Made by a program: the position numbers and the translations under genes. Source: Taibaiella sp. (GTDB lineage: Bacteria; Bacteroidota; Bacteroidia; Chitinophagales; Chitinophagaceae). Taken from it: 48,046 nucleotides of DNA. Location: the NCBI GenBank assembly GCA_021740995.1, contig JAIOYR010000021.1:1-48046 (forward strand), given 5' to 3'. Under the pieces are notes generated by a model. That model saw only the letters and a list, made by a program, of their open reading frames with translations, was not told where the DNA came from and did no database searches. Numbering within the stretch: position 1 is the first letter of the stretch; every line of letters begins with the position of its first letter. Positions 1 through 8,148 of the stretch are shown in pieces.

Positions 1-245
1 TGGGCTACCCTGCATACATGTTGTATATACTGGGTATCGCCAAGCTGCTGGGAGCTATAGGCCTGCTGCAGCCTGTTTCTCCCCGTTTGCGCGAGTGGGC
101 TTATGCCGGGCTTGCCATCACCTTCATAGGAGCTACATGGTCTCACGTAGCTACTGCCACGCCGTTCATAGGACCAATGATATTTCTGGTAATTCTGGCT
201 GTATCCTGGGTGTTTAACAGCAAGCTGGTGAAAGCAAAGGTATAA
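1..245 (+). CDS. DoxX-like small membrane protein (5' end missing)
   Basis: The reading frame is already open at the window edge (codons before the first Met read G-Y-P-A-Y), so this is the C-terminal part of a gene that starts upstream. About 80 residues are visible, with roughly three hydrophobic segments: YILGIAKLLGAIGLL, a WAYAGLAITFIGATWSHV stretch and FIGPMIFLVILAVSWVF. The pattern of a Pro-rich turn after GLLQP, then W-A-Y-A-G, then a conserved H in a helix followed by a terminal helix fits the C-terminal half of the DoxX-like family (4-TM proteins). Function within that family is mostly unknown, with thiol or quinone redox roles suggested for some members. The family call is from memory of its pattern and is moderately sure; no partner gene is visible. 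Confidence 0.65.
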   Translation, partial: GYPAYMLYILGIAKLLGAIGLLQPVSPRLREWAYAGLAITFIGATWSHVATATPFIGPMIFLVILAVSWVFNSKLVKAKV

Positions 246-295
246 GAGGTAAATTGTTAATAGGGAAAAGAAGTAAAAAGTAAGGTGGGGGAACG

Positions 296-1291
296 TTATG
301 CAGTCATACTTTCGTGCGTAAACCGTTCTTCCACTTCATTTAGTATCCCCTCTATTTCATTCAGGTCTTCGGTAGATACCAGTCGGGTGCGGTATTCTTT
401 TACATGCGATAGCCCTTTCAGATAGCTGGCATAGTGCCGGCGCATTTCCAGAATGCCTATCTTGGTTCCCTTCCAGTTTACAGAGCCATGCAGGTGTTTG
501 CGGCAGGCGTGCAGCCGCTCTGCTATGGTGGGTGGTGGCAGCGTTTCACCGGTTGCCATGTAGTGTTTCACCTCTCTGAATATCCATGGATAGCCTATAG
601 CCGCCCTGCCTATCATGATACCGTCTACGCCATATCTGTTTTTATATTCCACTGCCTTTTCCGGGGTGTCTATATCGCCATTCCCAAAGATGGGGATGTG
701 TATACGTGGATTGTTTTTTATCTTACCTATCAGTGTCCAGTCGGCATCGCCCTTGTATAGCTGCATACGGGTGCGCCCGTGTATAGATATAGCCTTTACG
801 CCTATGTCTTGCATTCGTTCTGCTACTTCTTCTATATTGCGTGTATCGTTGTCCCAGCCCAGGCGGGTCTTTATGGTTACCGGCAGGCTGGTTTCGCGGA
901 TACAGGCTTTCGTAAGGCGCACCATCAGGTCTATATCCTTTAGCACTGCGGCACCCGCTCCCTTGCACACTACTTTTTTTACAGGGCACCCAAAGTTGAT
1001 GTCCAGCAAATCAGGATTGGTGGCATCAACTATTTTGGCCGACATAGCCAATGCGTCTTCATCGCCACCAAATATCTGTATGCCCACCGGCTTTTCATAG
1101 TCGAAAATATCCAGCTTCTGCCTGCTTTTTATAGCATCCCTTATCAGTCCTTCCGACGATATGAACTCAGTATACATCAAGTCTGCGCCATGCTCCTTGC
1201 ACACCGCACGAAAAGGCGGGTCGCTCACATCCTCCATAGGTGCCAGCAACAAGGGAAATTCCCCCAACTCTATATTTCCGATCTTGACCAT
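296..1291 (-). CDS. dusB: tRNA-dihydrouridine synthase DusB
   Basis: This 331-residue protein should reduce specific uridines in tRNA to dihydrouridine, using NADPH through bound FMN. The N-terminal TIM barrel opens with PLLLAPMEDVSDPPFR, the FMN phosphate-binding start of Dus proteins. The catalytic cysteine is Cys102 in the DINFGCPVKKV motif. Further hallmarks are IKTRLGWD, the SIHGRTR motif and IFGNGDI followed by DGIMIGRAAIGYPW, which complete the FMN site. A C-terminal helical RNA-binding domain follows. Length is normal for DusB. The ATG at 1291 sits 14 nt after a good TAnnTTTG promoter element, which supports this start. It is transcribed alone, convergent with the DoxX-like gene. The family call is certain; the DusB subclass follows the usual bacteroidal annotation. 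Confidence 0.95.
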   Translation of the reverse strand: MVKIGNIELGEFPLLLAPMEDVSDPPFRAVCKEHGADLMYTEFISSEGLIRDAIKSRQKLDIFDYEKPVGIQIFGGDEDALAMSAKIVDATNPDLLDINFGCPVKKVVCKGAGAAVLKDIDLMVRLTKACIRETSLPVTIKTRLGWDNDTRNIEEVAERMQDIGVKAISIHGRTRMQLYKGDADWTLIGKIKNNPRIHIPIFGNGDIDTPEKAVEYKNRYGVDGIMIGRAAIGYPWIFREVKHYMATGETLPPPTIAERLHACRKHLHGSVNWKGTKIGILEMRRHYASYLKGLSHVKEYRTRLVSTEDLNEIEGILNEVEERFTHESMTA

Positions 1292-1305
1292 TGTAAAAAA
1301 CTGTG

Positions 1306-1313
1306 CAAAGTTA
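1306..1313 (-). promoter_or_regulatory. TAnnTTTG -7 promoter element for dusB
   Basis: The minus strand reads TAACTTTG, an exact match to the Bacteroidota sigma-A -7 consensus TAnnTTTG, and ends 14 nt before the dusB ATG. No clear -33 TTG is seen at the expected spacing. Confidence 0.6.
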
Positions 1314-1529
1314 CGGTATTATATGCTTTGCTGAGGTGTAGTGGAAAGTGAATGTATATAGGCGGTACTAATGTCATTAATAGAAGGAAGCCCAAAGGGC
1401 GTGAATTCGACTAGTCGCCTGTTTCAAGGGTGAAATATGCATAGAAAACATCATCCATGAAATGGGTCGAACATCGGGGCATGTCATCTCGTTACTTGGC
1501 CTTGCTGCAACGGCCGTTCAATAAACACA

Positions 1530-1570
1530 CAGGCACCAGGGTCAGCCGCTCCGACTAACCCCAGTGCCTG
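1530..1570 (-). terminator. Hairpin downstream of the DUF4288 gene
   Basis: Two arms, CAGGCACCAGGGT and its near-complement ACCCCAGTGCCTG, flank a loop of about 15 nt. The hairpin lies just after the stop of the minus-strand gene at 1584. Only a weak T-rich stretch follows on the minus strand, so it may be a terminator or just an mRNA-stabilising stem. Confidence 0.45.
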
Positions 1571-1583
1571 AAAGATAATAGTA

Positions 1584-1880
1584 TTAGGCAGCCCAGATGG
1601 GTGCTGCTACCAGCTCCGGCTCATGTACTTTTGAGAACAGCAGTCCACCGTTTACCAGTTCTACCGGTTGCAGGTCTTTTACTGCTAGCATGCGCCAGCA
1701 GATAGTACGTCCATGGCGGTCTATAAAAGTTGTTTCTTCGCCCAGGCCAGCCACCCTCGCTTCCGCAAGTGCATTCTGCTCGTCTTCTGCAAACACCAGT
1801 CGCCACTGTTCTTCATACTGGTCGGTATGCAGTCCGTTGCATTCTATCCGGTAAACGATTTGTGCAGTAAATGACTTCAT
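1584..1880 (-). CDS. DUF4288 domain-containing protein
   Basis: A 98-residue soluble protein with no signal peptide or membrane segment. The central part, YEEQWRLVFAEDEQNALAEA followed by a Gly-rich turn and then RTICWRMLAVKDLQPV, matches the DUF4288 pattern: a W-[EQ]-x-R strand, an acidic A-E/D turn, a helix of A-x-x-x-A-E type, and a closing W-x-x-x-x-V-x-D-L strand. That order suggests a small alpha/beta fold. No catalytic residue can be proposed and no function is known for the family. It has its own intergenic regions on both sides, with a hairpin beyond the stop, so it is probably a single-gene transcript. The family assignment is from pattern memory and is fairly sure. Confidence 0.65.
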   Translation of the reverse strand: MKSFTAQIVYRIECNGLHTDQYEEQWRLVFAEDEQNALAEARVAGLGEETTFIDRHGRTICWRMLAVKDLQPVELVNGGLLFSKVHEPELVAAPIWAA

Positions 1881-1915
1881 ATATATGTGTGTTGTTGATA
1901 GTGAAAAATAGATGC

Positions 1916-2659
1916 TTAGTAAGATTTTATTTCAATGCCGCCAAAGGTGCAGCTACCCTGTAGTATTAGTTTTTTCCTTACTTCTCCGGTAGGGTTTGTG
2001 CGTATTACCCGCTCATCTTCTACAGCACCAAATGTGGGTCGTATATCATTCTGCACATCCCAGTTCGATGGTATTATCAGCTCTACCCCGCCAAACGATA
2101 CTCTGCAGTCCAGTATTACAGATTCCTCGGCAAAGTCGGCCTGAGTAAGGTTGAGCTCGCTGCCACCAAAGGTTACAGAGACTACACCACCTTTAAAATC
2201 CTTGGCAGTAATAAACTCCTTCCGGGCTCCAAAGGTTACATCTATAAATACCTGACTGTCCGGCGTTATCCTGGCATTGTTGTAGGCGGTTGGCATACAT
2301 CTCTTTCTGCGTGGGCGGAATGCTATCATGATACCCGCTATTACCACTACCAGTGGCCATATCAGGTGTTTTGATGAGGTTCCGTTGATTTTGAACTGTG
2401 GTATCAGGTGTGCTACGCCTATAGTGATAAGAATCCACCAGGAGTTGTTCCTGAACCCGTTCTTAAAACCGATTAAAGCACCTATAACGATAAGAATAAT
2501 GGGCCATGACAGATGAAGGGAGAACGGCAGATATCCTATAGTTTTCAGCAACAGCAACACACCTAACAGTGCCACTGCAATACCAAAAAATATCCTGTTG
2601 GCAGGATTGCCTTCTTTAAATCCACCTTGCTGATCAGAACTCCAGTTGCTTTTGCTCAT
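1916..2659 (-). CDS. LiaF-like membrane protein (DUF5668 plus LiaF C-terminal domain)
   Basis: About 247 residues. After a hydrophilic start (MSKSNWSSDQQG) there are four hydrophobic helices between residues 20 and 120, including VALLGVLLLLKTIGYLPF and a LSWPIILIVIGALIG segment typical of the DUF5668/LiaF membrane domain. The soluble C-terminal half is a repetitive beta structure in which TFGA, TFGGSELNL, SFGGVELIIP and TFGGIEIKSY recur, the signature of the cell-wall-active-antibiotics response (LiaF/VraT-like) domain. In Firmicutes LiaF restrains a LiaRS-type kinase; in Bacteroidota the role is unproven and no such kinase is adjacent. A TTG 24 nt upstream is in frame, but it overlaps the TAnnTTTG promoter element, so ATG at 2659 is preferred. 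Confidence 0.8.
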   Translation of the reverse strand: MSKSNWSSDQQGGFKEGNPANRIFFGIAVALLGVLLLLKTIGYLPFSLHLSWPIILIVIGALIGFKNGFRNNSWWILITIGVAHLIPQFKINGTSSKHLIWPLVVVIAGIMIAFRPRRKRCMPTAYNNARITPDSQVFIDVTFGARKEFITAKDFKGGVVSVTFGGSELNLTQADFAEESVILDCRVSFGGVELIIPSNWDVQNDIRPTFGAVEDERVIRTNPTGEVRKKLILQGSCTFGGIEIKSY

Positions 2660-2680
2660 AATATTGCTAATTAATGAACA

Positions 2681-2688
2681 CAAAAGTA
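2681..2688 (-). promoter_or_regulatory. TAnnTTTG -7 element for the LiaF-like gene
   Basis: The minus strand reads TACTTTTG, an exact -7 consensus match, 21 nt before the ATG at 2659. It overlaps the alternative TTG start, arguing against that start. Confidence 0.55.
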
Positions 2689-2782
2689 ACTACTGCAAAT
2701 ATCGTGCTAAAGTGATAATAGGTAAGAAATTGATGACGGGCGGTGAATGTGGTGTATTGGTCGGTGAATGGTAACCGCTGTT

Positions 2783-3313
2783 TTACAATTCTACCAACTT
2801 ATGGATTGTTGCCCAGTTGCGGGTAGTAGCAGACACACGTAGTTTCTTCTCTATGAATGTGTTGGAAAAGCAGGTTTTGCCGTAGTTTGGGCTGTATATA
2901 TATACTTCCCGATTCACTACTCTGGCATATTCGGCATCATTAGAGTACACACCCAGCGAGCCCCGCACATCAAAAGAAGGTACTTCAGAAAGGAAGGTAA
3001 CATATAGCCTGCTCTTTTCTTCAGTCTTTATATCGCCAAAAGGGTTGTTTTTTATCACTTTTTTCAGGTCAAGTATCATCCTTATAACCACAGGCACATT
3101 GTATCCTAGTTTCTTTTCCAGTTGTGTCGTTATCTGCTGGTGCAGCAGTGTTTCATTTGTCTCGTCACTGTCAAATAGTACATTACCGCTCTGTATATAA
3201 GTAACTATGTTTTCTATACCCGGCATCGCAAAGTGCGCACGCAAATCTTCCATACTCACCACTTTGTGGCCGGCTACGTTAATTCCCCGCAATAATGCCA
3301 CATACCTGATCAT
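2783..3313 (-). CDS. DUF1697 domain-containing protein
   Basis: A 176-residue soluble protein that opens with MIRYVALLRGINVAGHK, the strongly conserved start of DUF1697 proteins, followed by the equally typical IVTYIQSGNVLFDS stretch. The rest carries a helix of LLHQQITTQLEKKLG type, a VPVVIRM strand and the NNPF turn of the family, and ends with RNWATIHKL, the usual C-terminal R-N-W/T-x-x-T motif. Length is normal. DUF1697 has a ferredoxin-like alpha/beta fold and no established activity. The gene is flanked by non-coding DNA on both sides and is read alone. Family recognition is confident; function is unknown. Confidence 0.88.
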   Translation of the reverse strand: MIRYVALLRGINVAGHKVVSMEDLRAHFAMPGIENIVTYIQSGNVLFDSDETNETLLHQQITTQLEKKLGYNVPVVIRMILDLKKVIKNNPFGDIKTEEKSRLYVTFLSEVPSFDVRGSLGVYSNDAEYARVVNREVYIYSPNYGKTCFSNTFIEKKLRVSATTRNWATIHKLVEL

Positions 3314-3439
3314 AGAATAATCGATCTTTGTTGAATCTTTAGTTGCGAATTTAGTAAATGCTTGATAATTGAATAAACAATTTTATAACTTTTTTATTAG
3401 GTGCATGCTACTAGCAATTGTCACCTTGCTGTTTTGTAA

Positions 3440-4318
3440 TTAATATTTCGGCTCTACTTTATAGCCCTGCGCCCTCAGTAGTTTTATCACCCCGCTATCA
3501 CCCCACAGGTGCCCTGCACCTACCGCAAAAAACACAGACGATTTGTTCATCATGCCACTCATCCGGTCTATCCATTTTTTGTTCCGGACATCTATCAGTG
3601 TATTAGTCAGGTCCCCATACTCTTCCGACTGTACTATCATGCTGTGCAGTTTCGTTATGTCCTGTATCTTGTATGCTGCTACCATTTCGGCATATTCTTT
3701 CTTGTCATCATTCTTGTTCTCTATCGCATCCATCAGTCCGCTTATCACGCTGTCTACCGGTATACTTTCCAGCGCGGTTATCTGCTCCTCGGGGGTTTCC
3801 AGGCCCATTACTTCTTTCTTCTGATTTACAGCCACTTTCATGATTGTATCTTCATAAGATATAGCATCATCGCAGCTGGTGCTGCGTATAGCCATCAGCG
3901 ATTGCAGCGCTATCGGCTTCATCATCTCGAAGCTGGCTATGTTCATTCCCAGACTGTCCTTCACATAATTACTCAGCAGCGTGTATTGCTCTGGTGTGAA
4001 GTATTCATGCAATTTCTTGCCACTCTTGTCCATAAAACCGGCTGCAGCAGTCATCATTACATTCATATCGTCCATGTCCATTTCCAGGCACAGCTTATCA
4101 CTTTTGTCCAGCGATTTTCTCATGGTTTCAGTCCAGAAAAAATCAGTAGGGCAAATGAGGTGTATCGTGCCAAACAAGTATGACGGTTTTGTCAGTCCCT
4201 TCCCGCTTATCTGCCATAGCAGGCAGTTGTCGGCATATACGGGTTGTGCCTTGGCCGGGGCATTACTAAGCAGCATCAGTAAGCCTGCAAAAAACTTAAA
4301 CACTCTTTTCATAATCAT
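3440..4318 (-). CDS. Secreted TraB/GumN family protein
   Basis: 292 residues with an N-terminal signal peptide (MKRVFKFFAGLLMLLSNAPAKA, cleavage after A-K-A), then the TraB/GumN hallmark LLWQISGKGLTKPSYLFGTIH with the conserved GTIH motif. A matching C-terminal FFAVGAGHLWGDSGVIKLLR is the family's second signature (AVGAGHL-G--G---LL). The glutamate and histidines in these motifs are thought to form a metal-binding or protease-like centre related to Tiki/EreA proteins. Substrates are unknown. The start codon overlaps the stop of the upstream transglutaminase gene in an ATGA, so the two are translationally coupled and co-transcribed; an in-frame ATG two codons later is also possible. The family is sure, the function is not. 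Confidence 0.87.
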   Translation of the reverse strand: MIMKRVFKFFAGLLMLLSNAPAKAQPVYADNCLLWQISGKGLTKPSYLFGTIHLICPTDFFWTETMRKSLDKSDKLCLEMDMDDMNVMMTAAAGFMDKSGKKLHEYFTPEQYTLLSNYVKDSLGMNIASFEMMKPIALQSLMAIRSTSCDDAISYEDTIMKVAVNQKKEVMGLETPEEQITALESIPVDSVISGLMDAIENKNDDKKEYAEMVAAYKIQDITKLHSMIVQSEEYGDLTNTLIDVRNKKWIDRMSGMMNKSSVFFAVGAGHLWGDSGVIKLLRAQGYKVEPKY

Positions 4319-6930
4319 ACATTTTCATCTTCAGGCATTACAAAGAAAGACGCACACCTTACGGGATTCAGGAAGCCGCTGAGACGTGTGGAGAATTTTA
4401 TCTTATTTCTCAGCTCATTCAGGAACGGCTGCAGGAATGAATTTACTTTTTCCTGTTCACCGGCTGTCAGCGATTGTTTGGCATATTTCTTTTTCAGGTA
4501 GATATTCATAAACCCTGCAAACCCTGTGCCAAATTGTGGGTCTACCACATCGCGGGCATACTGCATCGGGGTGGCAGTACCACGCACCATACCACACATA
4601 TGCAGGTAGTAGGTTGCTGCTCTGAATGCCCAGTAGGGCTTGTCTCCATTGGCATCGGCATTTCTATATCTCAGCAGATAATACCTCAATACCACTCCCG
4701 GCAATAGCAGCAGTAGCAATAAGATACTACCTGCAATTGCAATGGCGGTCCACAATATTTGCTTCACAGGCATCGCCTGGTCTTTTTCATTTACCGGTGG
4801 CTTTTCTTTAGGTGGGGCTATGTCGTTTCTCTTCAGGTATATCTCATCTGCAGGTATTGCTTCAGGAAAACGTTTCAGTACACTCACAGTGCTTTCTCCG
4901 GTGGCAGGCCCCAGTTTCTTCATGGTTTCAGAGTATGACACGGCGGTGCCTGCATCTCCCTTTTGTATGCCGGATAGAGGTATGGCTATACTGTCTCTGT
5001 ATATCACTGCCACTTTCATGTCCATGGTCATGCTGGTGGGCTGTGCAGGCTTGTAGTCCACATCATGAAACACAAATTGTTTCACATTAATCAGCAGGGT
5101 TTTCTTCAGCGTATCTATATCTACCACTATGCCTTCTGCCGCAAACCATGCCTTGGGTGGCTGCATAGGTGGTGTGCCATCGGGCTGTGGGGTAGGGCGG
5201 TTCTCATTGTCATTCCCTACAGTAGTGTCAAAGTCGAGCCAGCCGTAACCCGGGAAGTACACCTGCACCCATGCATGTGCCTGATTGGCATAGTACCAAT
5301 ACCAGCCTTTGTTTTTATCGCTGCGCTCCTCGGTAAGGAATCCTACTGCAATACGCGACGGTATTCCCAGAGAACGAAGCATAAACAGGGTAGCGCCTGC
5401 ATAGTAAGCGCAGTACCCTTTGTGGTTTTCATTCAGAAAATACATCAGCTTCGATGCATTGGGCAGGTCCGGTATGCCGGGATTGTCCGTGTACTGATAC
5501 AGCCGCTTGCCATGTTCATCTTTCGACAGGAAGTAGTCGCGGATAGCCAGCACTTTATCCACTGGTGTTTGTGCGCTGTCTGTTATGTTATGTGCCAGAG
5601 CGCTTATAGAGCCAAACTTGGGATTGGAGGGCATGTAGGTATAGTACTTCATAAACCGCTCATCCATTCCTTCGTAGCCTTTTACTTTTCTCAGTACCTC
5701 AAAACGCATCTCCTGAAACTTCTTTATCTCCGGGTTCTGAACGTTATAAATAAAGTAAGCACTGTTGAGTGCCGATACATAGCTCTTGGCGCGGAATGCC
5801 GACCTGAATTGATTCCTGAATTCTTTCTCTATAGTTATCGGCTGCACAAAGTAGCCCACATTGGGTGCCAGGTAAGTATTGGCACTCAGGTTTTTGCTGT
5901 AAATCTCTACTTCTACTGTCTGGCGCAGCTTTTCACCCATACTGTTGCGTATCACAGACGAGTCTGATTGTGTATTGAACAGCGGTATCTTCGATGGATC
6001 TGGCTCGAAAAGGTCGTTAAATGGAATAGTGGAATCCCGCTCAAAAGTCTCAGTAGCCGTGTCAAATTTTGTGAAGTAAAATGCCGTCAGATAAAGAGGG
6101 TTAGGTATATCTGAGTTGGGGAAAAAGTTGTCGATGTGTGCACAGAACAGCAGCTCATTGCTCCTGCCCAGTGCGCCACTCAGTCTGGAGTAGTCTTTAA
6201 GGTCAAAGCTGTTGTCCTTGTTCTTTTTGAGCATGCTGTTTTGCCCTTCCTTACCCTTGCCGCCATAGTTGTCTACTGTTTCCTTTATCTCAGCCCTGCG
6301 CCAGTAGATGATACTCCCCAGAAAGCCGATAGCGATGATAAGAAAAGCCGATAGTCGTCTGATAAGAAACCACCAGAACCTTTGCGATTTGTCTTTGTAA
6401 TTGTATATCTGCTCTGCGGTGAAGATGATATACACACCATACAGCAGCGCTGGTGCAAAAGACATCAGCAACCCCTGTACCGTTGCTACATTCCCCTTTG
6501 CTATCACTAGCACACAACCCACCAGTGTAGCCGCTGCTACCAGCACCGACCAGTAGCGCATGCGCAGGAATCCCCAACCCATAAGCCAGCCACTGCAAAA
6601 CAATATAGCAGCCACCTGAAATTGCCGGGCAATAAAAAAAGCATCAAACTCTCCGCTCTCATACTTGTCCAGCCCCAGGTATAGCACATACAGACCGAAT
6701 ATAAGCAATGCAAACGTGGGCAGAAACCGAAACCGGAAGGAATAAAACAATGCTGACAACCCCATGCCCGTACCAAAGTAGAGTGTCTGGCGAACGGCAT
6801 CATTGCGAAGGATAGAGTAATATTCGTTTACATTTTGCAACAGAAAATAACCCACTATCATAGTAGGCAATGCCAGAAAAATCAGTTTTGCCAGAAACTC
6901 ATTTACAGGAGCGGCACGTTGTATCCTCAT
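4315..6930 (-). CDS. Membrane-anchored transglutaminase-like protein (TgpA-type)
   Basis: 871 residues. The N-terminal third has about six membrane helices (for example LIFLALPTMIVGYFLL, LFYSFRFRFLPTFALLIFGLYVL, FLIIAIGFLGSIIYW). A periplasmic region then carries a transglutaminase/protease core: Cys507 in GYCAYYAG, His552 in AHAWVQVYF and Asp568 in WLDFDTT form the expected triad. A further helix near residue 730 (ILWTAIAIAGSILLLLLLLP) leads to a cytoplasmic tail resembling DUF4129. This architecture is that of TgpA/YebA-type proteins, whose substrates in the envelope are unknown. It is followed with a 4-bp overlap by the TraB/GumN gene. The first ATG (6930) is a good start, with only a poor -7 match (TAAATTTA) upstream. 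The domain call is confident. Confidence 0.85.
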   Translation of the reverse strand: MRIQRAAPVNEFLAKLIFLALPTMIVGYFLLQNVNEYYSILRNDAVRQTLYFGTGMGLSALFYSFRFRFLPTFALLIFGLYVLYLGLDKYESGEFDAFFIARQFQVAAILFCSGWLMGWGFLRMRYWSVLVAAATLVGCVLVIAKGNVATVQGLLMSFAPALLYGVYIIFTAEQIYNYKDKSQRFWWFLIRRLSAFLIIAIGFLGSIIYWRRAEIKETVDNYGGKGKEGQNSMLKKNKDNSFDLKDYSRLSGALGRSNELLFCAHIDNFFPNSDIPNPLYLTAFYFTKFDTATETFERDSTIPFNDLFEPDPSKIPLFNTQSDSSVIRNSMGEKLRQTVEVEIYSKNLSANTYLAPNVGYFVQPITIEKEFRNQFRSAFRAKSYVSALNSAYFIYNVQNPEIKKFQEMRFEVLRKVKGYEGMDERFMKYYTYMPSNPKFGSISALAHNITDSAQTPVDKVLAIRDYFLSKDEHGKRLYQYTDNPGIPDLPNASKLMYFLNENHKGYCAYYAGATLFMLRSLGIPSRIAVGFLTEERSDKNKGWYWYYANQAHAWVQVYFPGYGWLDFDTTVGNDNENRPTPQPDGTPPMQPPKAWFAAEGIVVDIDTLKKTLLINVKQFVFHDVDYKPAQPTSMTMDMKVAVIYRDSIAIPLSGIQKGDAGTAVSYSETMKKLGPATGESTVSVLKRFPEAIPADEIYLKRNDIAPPKEKPPVNEKDQAMPVKQILWTAIAIAGSILLLLLLLPGVVLRYYLLRYRNADANGDKPYWAFRAATYYLHMCGMVRGTATPMQYARDVVDPQFGTGFAGFMNIYLKKKYAKQSLTAGEQEKVNSFLQPFLNELRNKIKFSTRLSGFLNPVRCASFFVMPEDENV

Positions 6931-7033
6931 AATTCATTTTCTGCTATAAATTTAGTGGAAAAATTGCGAGGAGGATTGTTAAAATCTTGCATACTGAAAA
7001 CGATTGCTTGAAAGCAAATGAGTTAACCTGTCA

Positions 7034-8074
7034 TCAGTAAAGCACAGGTGCATAAACGCTATTGTCTGCGTTGCGCGCCTTTCTGCTCAATTGCCCGTTG
7101 AAACTCAGTGAAACCTCATAGGCCCCCACGCTTCGGGCTGCAGGCGTGAAATCTGATATATTGATGTCGTAACTAAAACCCCATCTTACCTTTCTGCGTT
7201 CAAAACCCACATAGGGTACCAGAGCATCCTGATAGCGGTACCAACCACCCATGTACAGAATTGTTTTGTTATGTGCTATAGTTCGCCGGGGATTTAAAAC
7301 TACACCTACTGTCGACCCTGCGGCCAGTTCCATTGCAGCTCCATGGTAAAGAAAAAGCCCACTGGTATTCAACACTACATTGTTGCTTATATGATGCGTA
7401 GTGCCGCCATAAATCGAATGTTTTGTATAAATAACCTGGGAGATTGATTGTAAATAGTATTCTATCGGGCGATTAACATAATACAACGAATAGCCCAAGT
7501 ATAGAGAAGATTGTTTGCCAAGTTTACCCGAATACATCGCGCCAACGTTGTAGGTAAAGTACGACATGGTTTCTTTTTCGGTAAACACACTAAAGGGGTA
7601 AGCTAAGGTTCCATTTCCATTGTTATGAATGTCTTCATAGGTGAGTCGGGCATAATCAATGTTCTTATGTACCCACATTCCCTGTGCGCCTATGGATATA
7701 TGGTTATTGCTGTCTTTACCCAATGTTTTATGATAGGCTAAGGACAGCCCGCCTGTTTTATTTAAAACGCCACCGGAACCTGACCGGTCAAATAGCCCTA
7801 TAACACCCACACCCAGCGCATCACCTTTTGGCAGTTTATTTTTCAGAGTATTTATATCTACAGACATTGTGCTTGTCTGATAGGGCATTGGTGATATTGA
7901 CGACCATTGTGAGCGGTGGTTCGATGTTATCCGGTAATCCTCAGTTCCCAGCCCGGTCATGGCAGGGTTTAGCGTCATTGGTGCTGCCATGTATTGTGAA
8001 AATCGCAGAAATTGTCCCGAACTATTGCCGGTAAACAAAAGCAAAGAACAAAAACAAGGGAGTAGCTGTTTCAT
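7034..8074 (-). CDS. PorP/SprF family outer-membrane protein (divergent paralog)
   Basis: 346 residues with a signal peptide (MKQLLPCFCSLLLFTGNSSGQ) and the PorP/SprF pattern: FSQYMAAPMTLNPAMTG at the mature N-terminus, then YRITSNHRSQW, a beta-rich body of about 14 strands with LGVGVIGLFDRSGSGG and GLSLAYHKTLG, and the late motif WGFSYDINISDFTPAARSVGAYEVSL. PorP/SprF proteins sit in the outer membrane and attach type IX secretion cargo or adhesins to the cell surface. It lies 74 nt after its paralog at 8149, beyond a terminator. Unlike the paralog it lacks the C-terminal Cys-Pro motif (ends APVLY instead of CPKLY), which suggests a different partner or relaxed selection. Confidence 0.9.
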   Translation of the reverse strand: MKQLLPCFCSLLLFTGNSSGQFLRFSQYMAAPMTLNPAMTGLGTEDYRITSNHRSQWSSISPMPYQTSTMSVDINTLKNKLPKGDALGVGVIGLFDRSGSGGVLNKTGGLSLAYHKTLGKDSNNHISIGAQGMWVHKNIDYARLTYEDIHNNGNGTLAYPFSVFTEKETMSYFTYNVGAMYSGKLGKQSSLYLGYSLYYVNRPIEYYLQSISQVIYTKHSIYGGTTHHISNNVVLNTSGLFLYHGAAMELAAGSTVGVVLNPRRTIAHNKTILYMGGWYRYQDALVPYVGFERRKVRWGFSYDINISDFTPAARSVGAYEVSLSFNGQLSRKARNADNSVYAPVLY

Positions 8075-8094
8075 TTTTGATAGTGTTTAGAAAC

Positions 8095-8121
8095 AAAAAA
8101 CCGGCTCAGTGAAGCCGGTTT
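8095..8121 (-). terminator. Rho-independent terminator between the two PorP/SprF genes
   Basis: A perfect 6-bp GC-rich stem (CCGGCT/AGCCGG), extended by A:T pairs around a 6-nt loop, is followed on the minus strand by TTTTTTGTTT. It should end transcripts of the upstream paralog (8149-9192). No good promoter is visible in the short space before 8074, so the second paralog may depend on read-through. Confidence 0.8.
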
Positions 8122-8148
8122 CAATATGTTTATGTGTTCAGGTCAATA

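Noticed and set aside
1381-1500. Possible tRNA or other structured RNA in the dusB upstream gap
   Set aside because: Short local complementarity (AAGCCC/GGGC) only; no cloverleaf or T-loop could be built.
5065-5967. A 300-codon open frame on the plus strand
   Set aside because: It lies opposite the transglutaminase gene, has Cys/His/Tyr-rich meaningless composition and no family motif.
7005-7018. Terminator after the second PorP/SprF gene
   Set aside because: TTGCTT/AAGCAA with a 2-nt loop is too small and lacks a T-run.
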